From contig CAJOND010000036.1 in the NCBI GenBank assembly GCA_905236675.1, forward strand, positions 1 to 42,619: DNA of 42,619 nt. Reading direction: 5' to 3'. Below are positions 15,930-24,121 of this stretch, in pieces. Position 1 is the stretch's first letter. Every line of letters starts with the position of its first letter. A model generated the notes under the pieces. That model had not been told where the DNA came from. It ran no database searches and worked only from the letters and a program-made list of their open reading frames with translations. Origin of the DNA: Candidatus Rifleibacteriota bacterium. GTDB taxonomy: Bacteria; Muiribacteriota; Ozemobacteria; Ozemobacterales; Ozemobacteraceae. Position numbers and translations under genes: made by a program.

Positions 15930-16916
15930 ATGCTATTTCCTGTCCGTAGGCCAAGAAGATTACGTATAGACAGTCGTCTAAGAAATATGGTTAAAGAGTT
16001 TACTGTTGAACCAAGACAGCTTATTTATCCTTTATTTGTCTCTGAATCTATTAAAAAACCTGATGAAATAAAATCAATGCCTGGTCAGATGCATTGGCCT
16101 GTAAATCAAATAGATAAGCCTGTTAAAGATGCGTTAAAAAAAGGTGTAACAGCTTTCCTACTTTTTGGTATTCCTTCAAAAAAAGATCCCCATGGAGAAT
16201 CTGGTTGTAGTGACAATTCTGTAGTATGCAAAGCAATAAAACATATAAAGAAAAATTGTCCTGAAGCCTATATAATCACGGACGTATGTCTATGTGAATA
16301 TACTAGTCATGGACATTGTGGCTTTATAAACAAAGAAGGTAATGTGGAAAATGATGTTTCCTGCGCGCAATTAGCTAAAATGGCGCTTTCTCATGTAAAG
16401 GCCGGTGCAGATATGGTTGCTCCATCAGATATGATGGATGGAAGAGTAGGGGCTATAAGAGAAATTCTTGATGATAACGGTTTTGAAAATACTCCAATAA
16501 TGTCTTATTCTGTTAAATATGCTTCTTCTTTCTACGGACCATTCAGAGAAGCTGCAGATTCAGCTCCTGGTAAAGGTGATAGAAAAGGCTATCAGATGGA
16601 TTTTTCAAATTCAAGAGATGCCTTAATAGAACTTGAATCGGACTTTGAAGAAGGTGCAGATATATTAATGGTTAAACCAGGTCTGCCATACCTTGATATT
16701 TTAAAAACAGCTTCTGAAAACTATCCTTGTCCAATAGCAACTTATCATGTGTCTGGTGAGTATTCTATGATTAAGGCTGCTGCTCAAAAAGGCTGGATAG
16801 ACGAAAAGAAAATAGTTCTAGAATCTTTGATTGCTATGCGTAGAGCAGGAGCAGATTTAATAATAACTTATTTTGCTCCGCAAGCTGCTGAATGGCTTAA
16901 GGAAATTTCTAAATGA
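15930..16916 (+). CDS. hemB: Delta-aminolevulinic acid dehydratase (porphobilinogen synthase)
   Basis: 328 aa, full length. It condenses two 5-aminolevulinates into porphobilinogen. Landmarks: RPRRLRIDSRLRNMVKEF near the N-terminus; the zinc site DVCLCEYTSHGHCG with Cys120, Cys122 and Cys130; Schiff-base lysines Lys196 (SYSVKYASSFYGPFREA) and Lys249 (ILMVKPGLPYLDI). The Cys-rich site marks a Zn-dependent rather than a Mg-only enzyme. GGGG lies shortly upstream of ATG 15930. The stop overlaps the ahbD start (ATGATG), so the two are coupled; hemL, ahbA and ahbB are divergent. Assignment is secure. Confidence 0.97.
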   Translation: MLFPVRRPRRLRIDSRLRNMVKEFTVEPRQLIYPLFVSESIKKPDEIKSMPGQMHWPVNQIDKPVKDALKKGVTAFLLFGIPSKKDPHGESGCSDNSVVCKAIKHIKKNCPEAYIITDVCLCEYTSHGHCGFINKEGNVENDVSCAQLAKMALSHVKAGADMVAPSDMMDGRVGAIREILDDNGFENTPIMSYSVKYASSFYGPFREAADSAPGKGDRKGYQMDFSNSRDALIELESDFEEGADILMVKPGLPYLDILKTASENYPCPIATYHVSGEYSMIKAAAQKGWIDEKKIVLESLIAMRRAGADLIITYFAPQAAEWLKEISK

Positions 16917-17965
16917 TGCATAAATATCCTCATGGAATGCAACCAATAGCAAAAGGGCAATTAAGAGTTTTAGCTTGGGAAACCACTAAAGCCTGTCCTT
17001 TGGCTTGTCCTCATTGTCGAGCTTCTGCAGTAGAACATCGGGAACAGGATGAATTAACAACCGAAGAAGGCTATAAAATGCTTGAATCTGCTGCTGAAGC
17101 TGGTAAAAGTATTATTATTTTAAGCGGTGGGGAGCCTCTTTTAAGAGAAGATTTAGAGCTTTTGGCTGCAAAAGCTGTTGAATTAGGTCATCGTCCTGTA
17201 GTCTCCTGTAATGACGGATCTCTTCTTACAGAAGAACGAATTAAAAGTCTTGCCAAAGCTGGTATAAAACATTTAAGTTTTAGTATGCATTCAGAACTGG
17301 AATCAGATCATGATAACTTTGTAAGGAAAGATGGAGCTTATAAAAATGCTTTGAAGGCTTTCGAACGAATAAAAGCCAATGGTCTATCTTTCCAAATAAA
17401 TACTACTGTTCTTCCTCAGAATCATAAAAAGCTTGATAAAATCATGGACTGGGTTGTTTCATTAGGAGCAAGTGCCTGGCATTTATTTTTCATTGTTCCT
17501 ACTGGGCGTGCTTCTGAAGGTAGCGCCGAAGTCAGACTTTCAAATGAAGAAACTAATAAGGTTCTAGAGCACATTTCCGATTTGGCTGATTTAAATAGAA
17601 TTCCAGTTAAAGTAACCTGTGCTCCACAATATGCTCAATTAAGAGCTGCAAAGGGATTGGAAAGCGGCAGTCATGGCAGAAGTTGTATGGCAGGTAATGG
17701 CTATATTTTTGTCAGCTGGAAAGGTGAAGTTAAGCCATGTGGTTATTTTGATATGGTTGTAGGTAACGTTAGAGAAAAGCCCTTAGCAGAGATTTACAAA
17801 AACAGCCAGGTATTAATAGATATGCGTGAACAGACAAAGCTTAACGGGGCATGTGGAGTTTGCCGTTTTAAGACTATTTGTGGTGGTTGTCGTGCCAGAG
17901 CTTTTGCCGTGAATAAAGATTATATGAGCACTGATCCTAATTGTAAGTTTGCAAGAGGTAACTAA
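16913..17965 (+). CDS. ahbD: Radical SAM/SPASM heme synthase (AhbD-like)
   Basis: 350 aa. The radical SAM cluster motif is Cys28-x3-Cys32-x2-Cys35 (KACPLACPHCRASA), followed by GGEPLLREDLELL. The C-terminus is a SPASM-type domain: SCMAGNGYIFVSWKGEVKPC and CGVCRFKTICGGCRARAF, giving auxiliary cluster cysteines. The opening LRVLAWETTKACPLACPHC resembles AhbD, which oxidatively decarboxylates Fe-coproporphyrin III to heme, and the neighbours are hemB, ahbA, ahbB and hemL. AhbC (removal of acetate chains from didecarboxysiroheme) is a related radical SAM enzyme, so mis-assignment between C and D is the main risk. The start overlaps the hemB stop by four bases; an ATG three bases later is equally possible. 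Confidence 0.82.
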   Translation: MMHKYPHGMQPIAKGQLRVLAWETTKACPLACPHCRASAVEHREQDELTTEEGYKMLESAAEAGKSIIILSGGEPLLREDLELLAAKAVELGHRPVVSCNDGSLLTEERIKSLAKAGIKHLSFSMHSELESDHDNFVRKDGAYKNALKAFERIKANGLSFQINTTVLPQNHKKLDKIMDWVVSLGASAWHLFFIVPTGRASEGSAEVRLSNEETNKVLEHISDLADLNRIPVKVTCAPQYAQLRAAKGLESGSHGRSCMAGNGYIFVSWKGEVKPCGYFDMVVGNVREKPLAEIYKNSQVLIDMREQTKLNGACGVCRFKTICGGCRARAFAVNKDYMSTDPNCKFARGN

Positions 17966-17973
17966 AATTTGGT

Positions 17974-18786
17974 ATGAAACCAAAATACTTTCACTATGTT
18001 TCGTTAGTATTACTGTCAATAGGCTTAATAGCAACTTGTGGACCCCTTATATTTATGCTCATTACAGCTTTTACTTCTCAGGAAGCCTTAAGTTCAACCC
18101 CGCCGCGTTATAATGATTTTTCCTTAGAAAACTTCAAGATGCTTCTTGGTGCAGGTCACATATTGAGATGGTCTTTAAATTCTTTTTTTGTGGCGGCTTC
18201 AATAACAGTTGCTCAAACATTTTTTAATTCGCTGGCAGCATTTGGATTCAGTGTGGGCAAGTTTAAAGGAAGAGAATCTTTGTTTATGCTGCTTCTAGCA
18301 GCAATGATGGTTCCTGGTCAGATAGTAATGCTGCCACTATTTCTATTTATGGCAAAATGGGGTCTGGTTGATAGCCTTTGGTCTGTAATACTTCCATCAA
18401 TGGCGGCCCCATTTGGAATCTATATGATAAGACAATACATGGATTCCATTCCTGTTCAAATGTGTGAAGCGGCAAGAATTGATGGAGCAAGTGAATATCA
18501 ATTGTTTTCGAATATATATTTCCCTCTTTCTAAGCCTATTCTTGCAACATCTGCAATTTTCATTTTTATTACCGAATGGAATGCTTTTTTGTGGCCTTTA
18601 GTCACTCTTAATTCAGAAAAGTATTACACGCTTTCTGTCGGGCTTTCAACTTTACAAGACCAGCAGGCAATGGATTACGGTCTTTTAATGGCTGGTGCAA
18701 CTTTATCGGCTATTCCAATGGTAATTATATTCTTGCTTTTCTCTAGATATATGCTGGAAGGAATGAGAAGAGGAGCAATTCAATGA
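17974..18786 (+). CDS. Carbohydrate ABC transporter permease (MalG family)
   Basis: 270 aa with about six membrane helices. The EAA loop that docks the ATPase is present: CEAARIDGASEYQLFSNIYF, Glu165 onward, with the conserved Gly171. The sequence MVPGQIVMLPLFLFMAKWGL and the C-terminal SRYMLEGMRRGAIQ are typical of the MalG/CUT1 branch. Unusually, no MalF-type partner, solute-binding protein or ATPase is adjacent; it sits 8 nt after ahbD and overlaps the kinase gene by four bases (ATGA). There is no strong Shine-Dalgarno (TTTGGT). It probably imports a sugar or amino sugar with components encoded elsewhere; the substrate is only hinted at by the downstream kinase. Confidence 0.9.
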   Translation: MKPKYFHYVSLVLLSIGLIATCGPLIFMLITAFTSQEALSSTPPRYNDFSLENFKMLLGAGHILRWSLNSFFVAASITVAQTFFNSLAAFGFSVGKFKGRESLFMLLLAAMMVPGQIVMLPLFLFMAKWGLVDSLWSVILPSMAAPFGIYMIRQYMDSIPVQMCEAARIDGASEYQLFSNIYFPLSKPILATSAIFIFITEWNAFLWPLVTLNSEKYYTLSVGLSTLQDQQAMDYGLLMAGATLSAIPMVIIFLLFSRYMLEGMRRGAIQ

Positions 18787-19700
18787 CAGAAAACTTTGTT
18801 TCTATAGATTGGGGTGGAACCCATTTGAATGGGGTAATCTTTAATAGTATTGATAAAGCTTTAAAAAAAAAATTTTTAAAAGAATTTGAATTGCCTTCTT
18901 CCAATTTAAAATTAATATCCGACAAGAATTTAGAAGAAATATGTAAAAACATTATAAAAATAGTTAAACAATATGTAGATTCTAAAATTATATTGCTGAT
19001 TGGGGCCGCTGGTGTCAGTAATGATAAAACTGCTGATAGACTTATCAATTCTTTTAAACAGCTATCTGATTCTTTTGAAAAAATAGAAATTTATCCTGAT
19101 TTCTTGTGTAATCATGCAGCTTATCTGAATGGTAAAGACGGTATTTTATCTATAAATGGAACTGGTTCGATTTTATTTGGAGTCAATGGAAAAAAACAGA
19201 TCAGACATGGTGGTTGGGGCTATATATTTGATGAAACTCCATCTGGATCATATTTCGGTAAAAAGTATATAGAAGCGGTTTTATCAGGCTTAGATGGAAA
19301 CAAGTCGTTTGAATATTATGTTAATGATTTTAAAAATAACAATAATTTTATAGAAAGAGAAGAAATTTTAAATCGGATTTATATGGCTTCTTCCCCTCAG
19401 AATTATTTGGGAAACTATTCAAAGTATTTAATTAAGGCTTATGAAGCAAATGAAGTTTATGCAGTAGAAACTATAAATAAATCAATTGATAGACTTAGTA
19501 AATCTATATTAGATCTTGCTACATATCTTGATTTGAAACGTGTGAGATTTTGTGGTAGCGGCGGTTTATGGAAAAACTGGAAAGCTTTAAAAAATATGCT
19601 AAATGTTTCATGTGAAAAATTAGGGGTACAGCTAATTTGGGAGGAAAATGGAATTCCTTTGAATTTGGGCCCTTTTTTGTGTTACAAGTCTAAATCCTAA
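18783..19700 (+). CDS. BadF/BadG-type sugar kinase (N-acetylglucosamine kinase-like)
   Basis: 305 aa ASKHA-fold ATPase. Phosphate-1 motif IDWGGTHLNG at residues 8-17; GILSINGTGSILFGV as phosphate-2; HGGWGYIFDETPSGSYFGKK, a hallmark of the BadF/BadG/NagK-like family; and CGSGGLWKNWKAL near the C-terminus as the adenosine-binding motif. The BadF/BadG domain also occurs in benzoyl-CoA reductase activators, but no Cys pair for a 4Fe-4S cluster is visible, so a sugar kinase is more likely. It is coupled to the orphan sugar permease, suggesting uptake and phosphorylation of an amino sugar such as GlcNAc. The exact substrate is not provable from sequence. Confidence 0.8.
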   Translation: MTENFVSIDWGGTHLNGVIFNSIDKALKKKFLKEFELPSSNLKLISDKNLEEICKNIIKIVKQYVDSKIILLIGAAGVSNDKTADRLINSFKQLSDSFEKIEIYPDFLCNHAAYLNGKDGILSINGTGSILFGVNGKKQIRHGGWGYIFDETPSGSYFGKKYIEAVLSGLDGNKSFEYYVNDFKNNNNFIEREEILNRIYMASSPQNYLGNYSKYLIKAYEANEVYAVETINKSIDRLSKSILDLATYLDLKRVRFCGSGGLWKNWKALKNMLNVSCEKLGVQLIWEENGIPLNLGPFLCYKSKS

Positions 19701-19783
19701 ATCAATTATGGGTAGAATTTGCTTTATTTGCTTGTATTATTGAATATGTGTTAGTATTAAACAAAAATTTATGGAGATGAAAT

Positions 19784-21679
19784 ATGAAAACACTGGAACT
19801 AATAACCTACAATCCTGATGAACAGATTGAACAATGTGAATTGACAAGAGTTCCAGAGGTATTAAAAGAAAAGACAACATCTTGTTTCAGAAGTTCTTTT
19901 TTCTCCGAAAGCGGTAAAAAAGACTGTTACGGTCCTTTAACCATGATTTTTGAAACAAGGACAGCAAAAGATATTTTAACTGAGGGCTGTGAATATCAAG
20001 GACTAGATATTAAGCTTGAAACAGGCGGCAGAGTTTTGCCTGCATTGCCAGCTTACGCAGAATTACAGAAATTGCTTAGCCAGCCAGAAACAATAGTGCA
20101 CATCAATGGTCATGTTTATAAACCTAATACGGAAGTTTTTGGTTTTCAGCAGGTTTATGATGATTCTGTTAAATGCATAGATGGTCTGAAAAAATTAGGT
20201 TTTACTAATGAAACAATGGCTATATATGCAACACCAAACGATATATCTGTTGAAGTTAGTGGTGCTGCCCTTGGCCTAGAAGGGAATGATGAACTATCTT
20301 CACGTTATTACAAATTACTTTGTCATTTGGCAAATATTAAAGAAGTTGGCGGAAAACCTCAAAAGACAGACGTGAAAACTATTATTCTCGATTCTGTATT
20401 GCCTAAGGGTAAGATACTTTTGCCTGGAAGTCCTCATCCAACGATGAAAAGAGTTAAAGTAGCGGTAGGAACTTCACATTTCGCTTATGGTATTGCCGCA
20501 TTTTCCGATACTTGTGGAAAAAGACGCACTCAGGAAGAATGTATTCAGGAAGTTTTAAACTGGTTAAATTTTATGGAAAAGGAATTACCTCCTGTTCCTG
20601 GTGTTAGAGAATTTCTGGATAAAATTCCAAAGGTTGCAATGCCTAATAAATCTGTTAAAGGTAATATTTCACAAAACTCTTCGGTAAAAAACATAGAAGT
20701 TTCTGCTGAAACTGTGTCAAAGACTTTTATAGGAGTTTTTCAATCTTTAAAGGAAGAATTGGCTCAATCTGGTAAAGAATTTAAAGACATACCACAAGGA
20801 ATTCCATCTTTTTCTCTAAACTTAGATAAAACACTAGGTAAAGGCTGGTCAACAGGCGGTTTGCATATAATTTTAGGAAATAGGGAAAAAGGGAAAGCTT
20901 CTTTATTGGTTCAACAGGCTGTTTTAACTGAAAATAAGATGCCTGTTCTTTATGTTTCTTATGAACAGAATTTGAGAGATTTTGTAACTAATACTGCTTG
21001 CTTGATTGGTGGAATTAATAAATCTGAAATGACGGCCGGATTATTAGGTCCTAATGCTAATCAGGTAAAAATGGCTTTGGGTGCTGCGATAGATAAACTT
21101 CAGACAAAGTTATCGCAGAATTTGTATTTTTCAGGTTCTGAAGCAGGAAGAATTAATTTCGATGCAGATGAAATTCTTCAATTGGTTTCAATGTTGCCAG
21201 AAGCTCCAAGAAAATTAATTGTTATAGATTCTCTGACAGAAGAAGATTTTAACGGGAATATTAATTCTCAGCTTCAAAAACTAAAAACAGCTGCTCTAGA
21301 AAATAATTTGACTTTCTTAATCAGTATTCATAATAATTCTAATCCAGTTAAAAGGCCTAATATTATAGAAGAAACGGATTTAGATTATTTGGCTAAATAT
21401 CAGCGTTTTAGCGATACTATTATCTGTTTGGAAACAGAAAAAACAAATCTTAGAAAATTTGTAGCATTAGTAAAAGGTCAGGTTGAACCAACTCTTGTAG
21501 CAAGTTTGGAACAGAAAGCATTGCAGCTTTCAGGCGGAAAGCGTTTAAAAACAGATACTTTCAGTTTGTTCAGACTGATTCATAATAGAACAGGAAAGAG
21601 AGATTTAATGCTGTTTCTTTATCAGCCTGATATGGGTAGATTCTTTGATCTTGCTTCTGCTGCGTTGTCCAAACCGTAA
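19784..21679 (+). CDS. Putative primase-like/DnaB-like ATPase fusion with degenerate motifs
   Basis: 631 aa; GGAG lies 7 nt upstream of ATG. Residues about 145-235 (YATPNDISVEVSG, then IILDSVLPKGKILLPGSPHP) resemble motifs II and III of archaeo-eukaryotic primase/PrimPol domains (SGxxGxH and D...R-LPGS-H-K), but the motif II His and the usual acidic pair are not evident. Residues about 340-630 resemble the RecA-fold core of DnaB/Gp4 helicases: GLHIILGNREKGKAS (a Walker A in which Ala371 replaces Ser/Thr), MPVLYVSYEQNLRDF (DnaB SLEM region), KLIVIDSLTEED (Walker B, 478-482), and TFLISIHNNSN in the sensor position. A linker of about 70 aa separates the halves. No phage or plasmid genes are near. 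It could be an inactive replication-helicase derivative with a housekeeping or regulatory role; all family statements are by eye. Confidence 0.5.
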   Translation: MKTLELITYNPDEQIEQCELTRVPEVLKEKTTSCFRSSFFSESGKKDCYGPLTMIFETRTAKDILTEGCEYQGLDIKLETGGRVLPALPAYAELQKLLSQPETIVHINGHVYKPNTEVFGFQQVYDDSVKCIDGLKKLGFTNETMAIYATPNDISVEVSGAALGLEGNDELSSRYYKLLCHLANIKEVGGKPQKTDVKTIILDSVLPKGKILLPGSPHPTMKRVKVAVGTSHFAYGIAAFSDTCGKRRTQEECIQEVLNWLNFMEKELPPVPGVREFLDKIPKVAMPNKSVKGNISQNSSVKNIEVSAETVSKTFIGVFQSLKEELAQSGKEFKDIPQGIPSFSLNLDKTLGKGWSTGGLHIILGNREKGKASLLVQQAVLTENKMPVLYVSYEQNLRDFVTNTACLIGGINKSEMTAGLLGPNANQVKMALGAAIDKLQTKLSQNLYFSGSEAGRINFDADEILQLVSMLPEAPRKLIVIDSLTEEDFNGNINSQLQKLKTAALENNLTFLISIHNNSNPVKRPNIIEETDLDYLAKYQRFSDTIICLETEKTNLRKFVALVKGQVEPTLVASLEQKALQLSGGKRLKTDTFSLFRLIHNRTGKRDLMLFLYQPDMGRFFDLASAALSKP

Positions 21680-21757
21680 GGAAGATAGAAGAAGAGCCAA
21701 GCTAAGCTTGGTGGTTAGGGATTGGTGATTAGTGGTTGGTGATAACTTCCCTCTTCA

Positions 21758-21792
21758 ATCTTAAATCTTAAATCTTGTATCTTATATCTTAA
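21758..21792 (+). repeat. Five tandem 7-bp repeats (ATCTTAA-type) directly before acyP
   Basis: Units ATCTTAA, ATCTTAA, ATCTTGT, ATCTTAT, ATCTTAA run without gap and end 5 nt before the acylphosphatase start codon, occupying the position where a Shine-Dalgarno would be. The stretch before it (about 21710-21745) has loose GGTTAGGGATTGGTGATTAG-like repeats. Confidence 0.7.
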
Positions 21793-21797
21793 TTAAT

Positions 21798-22076
21798 ATG
21801 TATTACAAAAATTTATATATAATATATGGAAGAGTTCAAGGCGTTGGATTCAGACGTTTTGCACTAAGATGCGCTGATGAATATTCTGTTGGTGGTTGGG
21901 TCAGAAACTGTCCTGATGGTAATGTTGAAATTGAAGCAATTGGCACCCAGTCACAGATTAGTAGTTTTTTAGATAAAATTGCCCAAGGTTCATGGTTTTC
22001 AAGTGTAGAAGGAATAGAAAAAATAGCTTCAAATCAAGTGGAGGAAGCTTCTTCTGATTTCAAGATTATTAGGTGA
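21798..22076 (+). CDS. acyP: Acylphosphatase
   Basis: 92 aa, the standard size. It hydrolyses carboxyl-phosphate bonds such as acetyl phosphate or 1,3-bisphosphoglycerate. The signature YGRVQGVGFRRFALR contains the catalytic Arg, and GGWVRNCPDGNVEIEA carries the catalytic Asn and the second family motif. No Shine-Dalgarno is visible; the start follows a tandem ATCTT repeat and TTAATTAAT. No operon partner: the preceding gene ends 118 nt upstream and the next gene is convergent, with its stop 10 nt away. The assignment is certain; the mode of translation initiation is not. Confidence 0.95.
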   Translation: MYYKNLYIIYGRVQGVGFRRFALRCADEYSVGGWVRNCPDGNVEIEAIGTQSQISSFLDKIAQGSWFSSVEGIEKIASNQVEEASSDFKIIR

Positions 22077-22086
22077 TTTTTATTGC

Positions 22087-22764
22087 TTAGTTATCTTTTG
22101 CGTCTAATACTGTTGAGGAAATATCTGTTGCTTCTGCTTCTTCAGATAAGTATTTTGCTATCTCATCTAGTATTTTTGCCATTTCTTCCTTAGATGTGAT
22201 ATTACTTGATGAATAAACAAAAAATGCTATTTTGTTTGTTGGCTCAAATACTTTTGTAGCTTGAGAATCTTTAACTGGTGTCCCGATTGCTTCACCATCT
22301 GTTTTGGCAACTAACAAAAGCTTTTTCAAAGTAAGTATTTGGCCTTCTTTGTTAAAAACATATTCTTCTGTTTCGTTCCCAACTCTTAAACAAAGATTAT
22401 AGCCTGATTTATCCAAATCAAAAACACTGATAGGAAGCTTATATTTTAAAGAGATATGGTTATTTATATCGACTACATTATTTATGTAATTGAAACTTCC
22501 TCTATTTGACAAATCTTTAAAAAGGTATTCTGAAGCTGGTCTACTTCTTCCTGATGGATGAAAACCAAAAGTTTTTAATAAACTTCTGATTCCTTTTTGC
22601 ATATTGTCAGGATAAGAATAATTGGGTTTCAGCATATTATTAATATCTTTATTGATTGTTTGCTGATATTTTTCAGATGATTGTTTGACTTTGATATTAA
22701 AAGCTTCTAGAAAGCCAATGCGAAGATTAGATTCTGGTAAATAAAAAGTGATTTTTGTTTGCAT
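22087..22764 (-). CDS. B3/B4 tRNA-binding-domain protein
   Basis: 225 aa. The central part (about residues 65-205) matches the B3/B4 domain found in phenylalanyl-tRNA synthetase beta chains and in stand-alone proteins: PSGRSRPASEYLFKDL, INNVVDINNHISLKYKLPIS, and VFDLDKSGYNLCLRVGNETE. In PheT this domain hosts editing of mischarged tRNA. Stand-alone versions are widespread but poorly characterised, so trans-editing is only a possibility. The ribosome site is weak (AGAGAA). It is transcribed towards acyP and is divergent from flgI. The Ser/Thr/Ala-rich C-terminal end has no recognisable motif. Confidence 0.8.
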   Translation of the reverse strand: MQTKITFYLPESNLRIGFLEAFNIKVKQSSEKYQQTINKDINNMLKPNYSYPDNMQKGIRSLLKTFGFHPSGRSRPASEYLFKDLSNRGSFNYINNVVDINNHISLKYKLPISVFDLDKSGYNLCLRVGNETEEYVFNKEGQILTLKKLLLVAKTDGEAIGTPVKDSQATKVFEPTNKIAFFVYSSSNITSKEEMAKILDEIAKYLSEEAEATDISSTVLDAKDN

Positions 22765-22835
22765 GTATTGATTCTCTTTCTGTTTTTACTTATTATACAT
22801 TTTTATCTTAAAAATATAAATATTTAAATTTTCCC

Positions 22836-22863
22836 TAATTTATGAGTGGCATTATGCCGATAT
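22836..22863 (+). promoter_or_regulatory. Sigma-28 (FliA)-like flagellar promoter before flgI
   Basis: The -10 element GCCGATAT (22856-22863) matches 7 of 8 bases of the FliA consensus GCCGATAA. TAATTTAT (22836-22843) with a 12-nt gap stands in for TAAAGTTT. The predicted start, about 30 nt upstream of the flgI ATG, fits. Confidence 0.6.
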
Positions 22864-22900
22864 GACTAGTGGAAAATAATTTAATTAAAGAGAGTTTGGC

Positions 22901-24001
22901 ATGGAAGCAATCAAATCTGGAAATAAACTACTAACTATAACTTATTTAATGGTTCTTTTTTTATTCTTATCTCATCAATCTCTATTTGCTCAAGCTCAAG
23001 TTAGAATAAAAGATATTTCTAGAATGAGTGGAGATAGAGAATACCAGGTTATTGGATATGGTTTAGTAACTGGCTTGAATGCTACCGGCGATAAAGGTGA
23101 AATGAGTATTGAAATGATGAAGGGCATGCTTCAGAACATGGGCATGGAAGTTAATTCATCTCAGATTGTTTCCAAAAATTCAGCAGCTGTAGTTGTTACT
23201 GGAATGCTTCCTTCTTATGGCCGTCCTGGAGAAAGTTTTGATATTACTATAAGCTCTATTGGCGATGCAAAAAGTCTTATGGGTGGTGTGTTGCTTCCAA
23301 CACTGTTAAAAGGCGGAGACGGCCAGGTTTATGCTGTAGCTCAAGGAAATGTTTCAATAGGTGGTTTTGAGGCTACTACTGGAGGCAATGCGAACAATAG
23401 AAATACTCAGAGAAACCATCTGACTGTAGGTTATATTTCAAGCGGTGCAATAATGGAACGAGCTGTGGAAGATAGTTTTGCTCGCTCTGGAAAATTCAGT
23501 ATACTTCTACAGGAAAAGGATGCTGTTTTGACTAGAAAAGTAAAAGAAGCAGTTGATCGTCGATATGGTAATGGCTGGGCTATTATTAAGAACCCTGGTC
23601 AAGTTGAAATCACTGTACCTAGAAGTATGTCTGATGATCCTGTCAGTTTTGCTGCTAATATAGAAAACCTGACTTTAACAATAGATGAACCAAATCGTGT
23701 CGTAATAAATGAAAGAACAGGTACTGTCATCGTGGGTAATAATGTCAGAATCAGTAAAGTAGTTATTTCCCATAATGGAATAAGAATAGCAGTTGATGAA
23801 AACAATAATAACAATGGCGGTTTTGGAAGAAGACGAAGAGATGAAAAACAGGCTTCAATGGTTGAAGTTCAGGGTGAAACCACTGTAAATGACTTAGTAG
23901 AAGCTCTTAATGCTGTTGGGGCTACACCTAAAGATTTAATTGCTATCTTTGAAGCTATTAACGCAGCTGGAGCTTTGCACGGTGATTTAAAAATAATGTA
24001 A
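22901..24001 (+). CDS. flgI: Flagellar P-ring protein
   Basis: 366 aa. FlgI forms the ring in the peptidoglycan layer that, with the L-ring, makes the bushing for the flagellar rod, so its presence points to an outer-membrane-bearing cell. Signal peptide to about residue 32 (...LFAQAQ), then RIKDISRMSGDREYQVIGYGLVTGLNATGDKG, the standard family start, and the conserved end VNDLVEALNAVGATPKDL...AINAAGALHGDLKIM. Two Asn-rich loops (GGNANNRNTQRN and ENNNNNGGFGRRRRDE) look like insertions relative to the compact family core. AAAGAGAG precedes the ATG, and a sigma-28-like promoter lies directly upstream. flgA and flgH are not in the window. Confidence 0.97.
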   Translation: MEAIKSGNKLLTITYLMVLFLFLSHQSLFAQAQVRIKDISRMSGDREYQVIGYGLVTGLNATGDKGEMSIEMMKGMLQNMGMEVNSSQIVSKNSAAVVVTGMLPSYGRPGESFDITISSIGDAKSLMGGVLLPTLLKGGDGQVYAVAQGNVSIGGFEATTGGNANNRNTQRNHLTVGYISSGAIMERAVEDSFARSGKFSILLQEKDAVLTRKVKEAVDRRYGNGWAIIKNPGQVEITVPRSMSDDPVSFAANIENLTLTIDEPNRVVINERTGTVIVGNNVRISKVVISHNGIRIAVDENNNNNGGFGRRRRDEKQASMVEVQGETTVNDLVEALNAVGATPKDLIAIFEAINAAGALHGDLKIM

Positions 24002-24047
24002 GTATTTTAAATAAAAATTTTGTTCGATACTTGCAAAACAAAATCAA

Positions 24048-24109
24048 TCTGTGGTATTAATAAAAAAAGTGCTTGAATTTTTTTATCACAAGCTAGTTTT
24101 CCCCACAGA
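24048..24109 (+). other. Possible structured leader between flgI and the TPR gene
   Basis: TCTGTGG (24048-24054) pairs with CCACAGA (24103-24109), enclosing GCTTG (24071-24075) and CAAGC (24089-24093). The ribosome site AGAGG of the next gene overlaps the right arm. The structure may be chance in this AT-rich spacer. Confidence 0.25.
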
Positions 24110-24121
24110 GGTTCATAATTT

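Noticed and set aside
21700..21750. GGTTAGGGATTGGTGATTAG-like run considered as a telomere-like or origin element
   Set aside because: Units are irregular in length and sequence, there are no DnaA boxes, and no replication genes such as dnaA or dnaN are adjacent.
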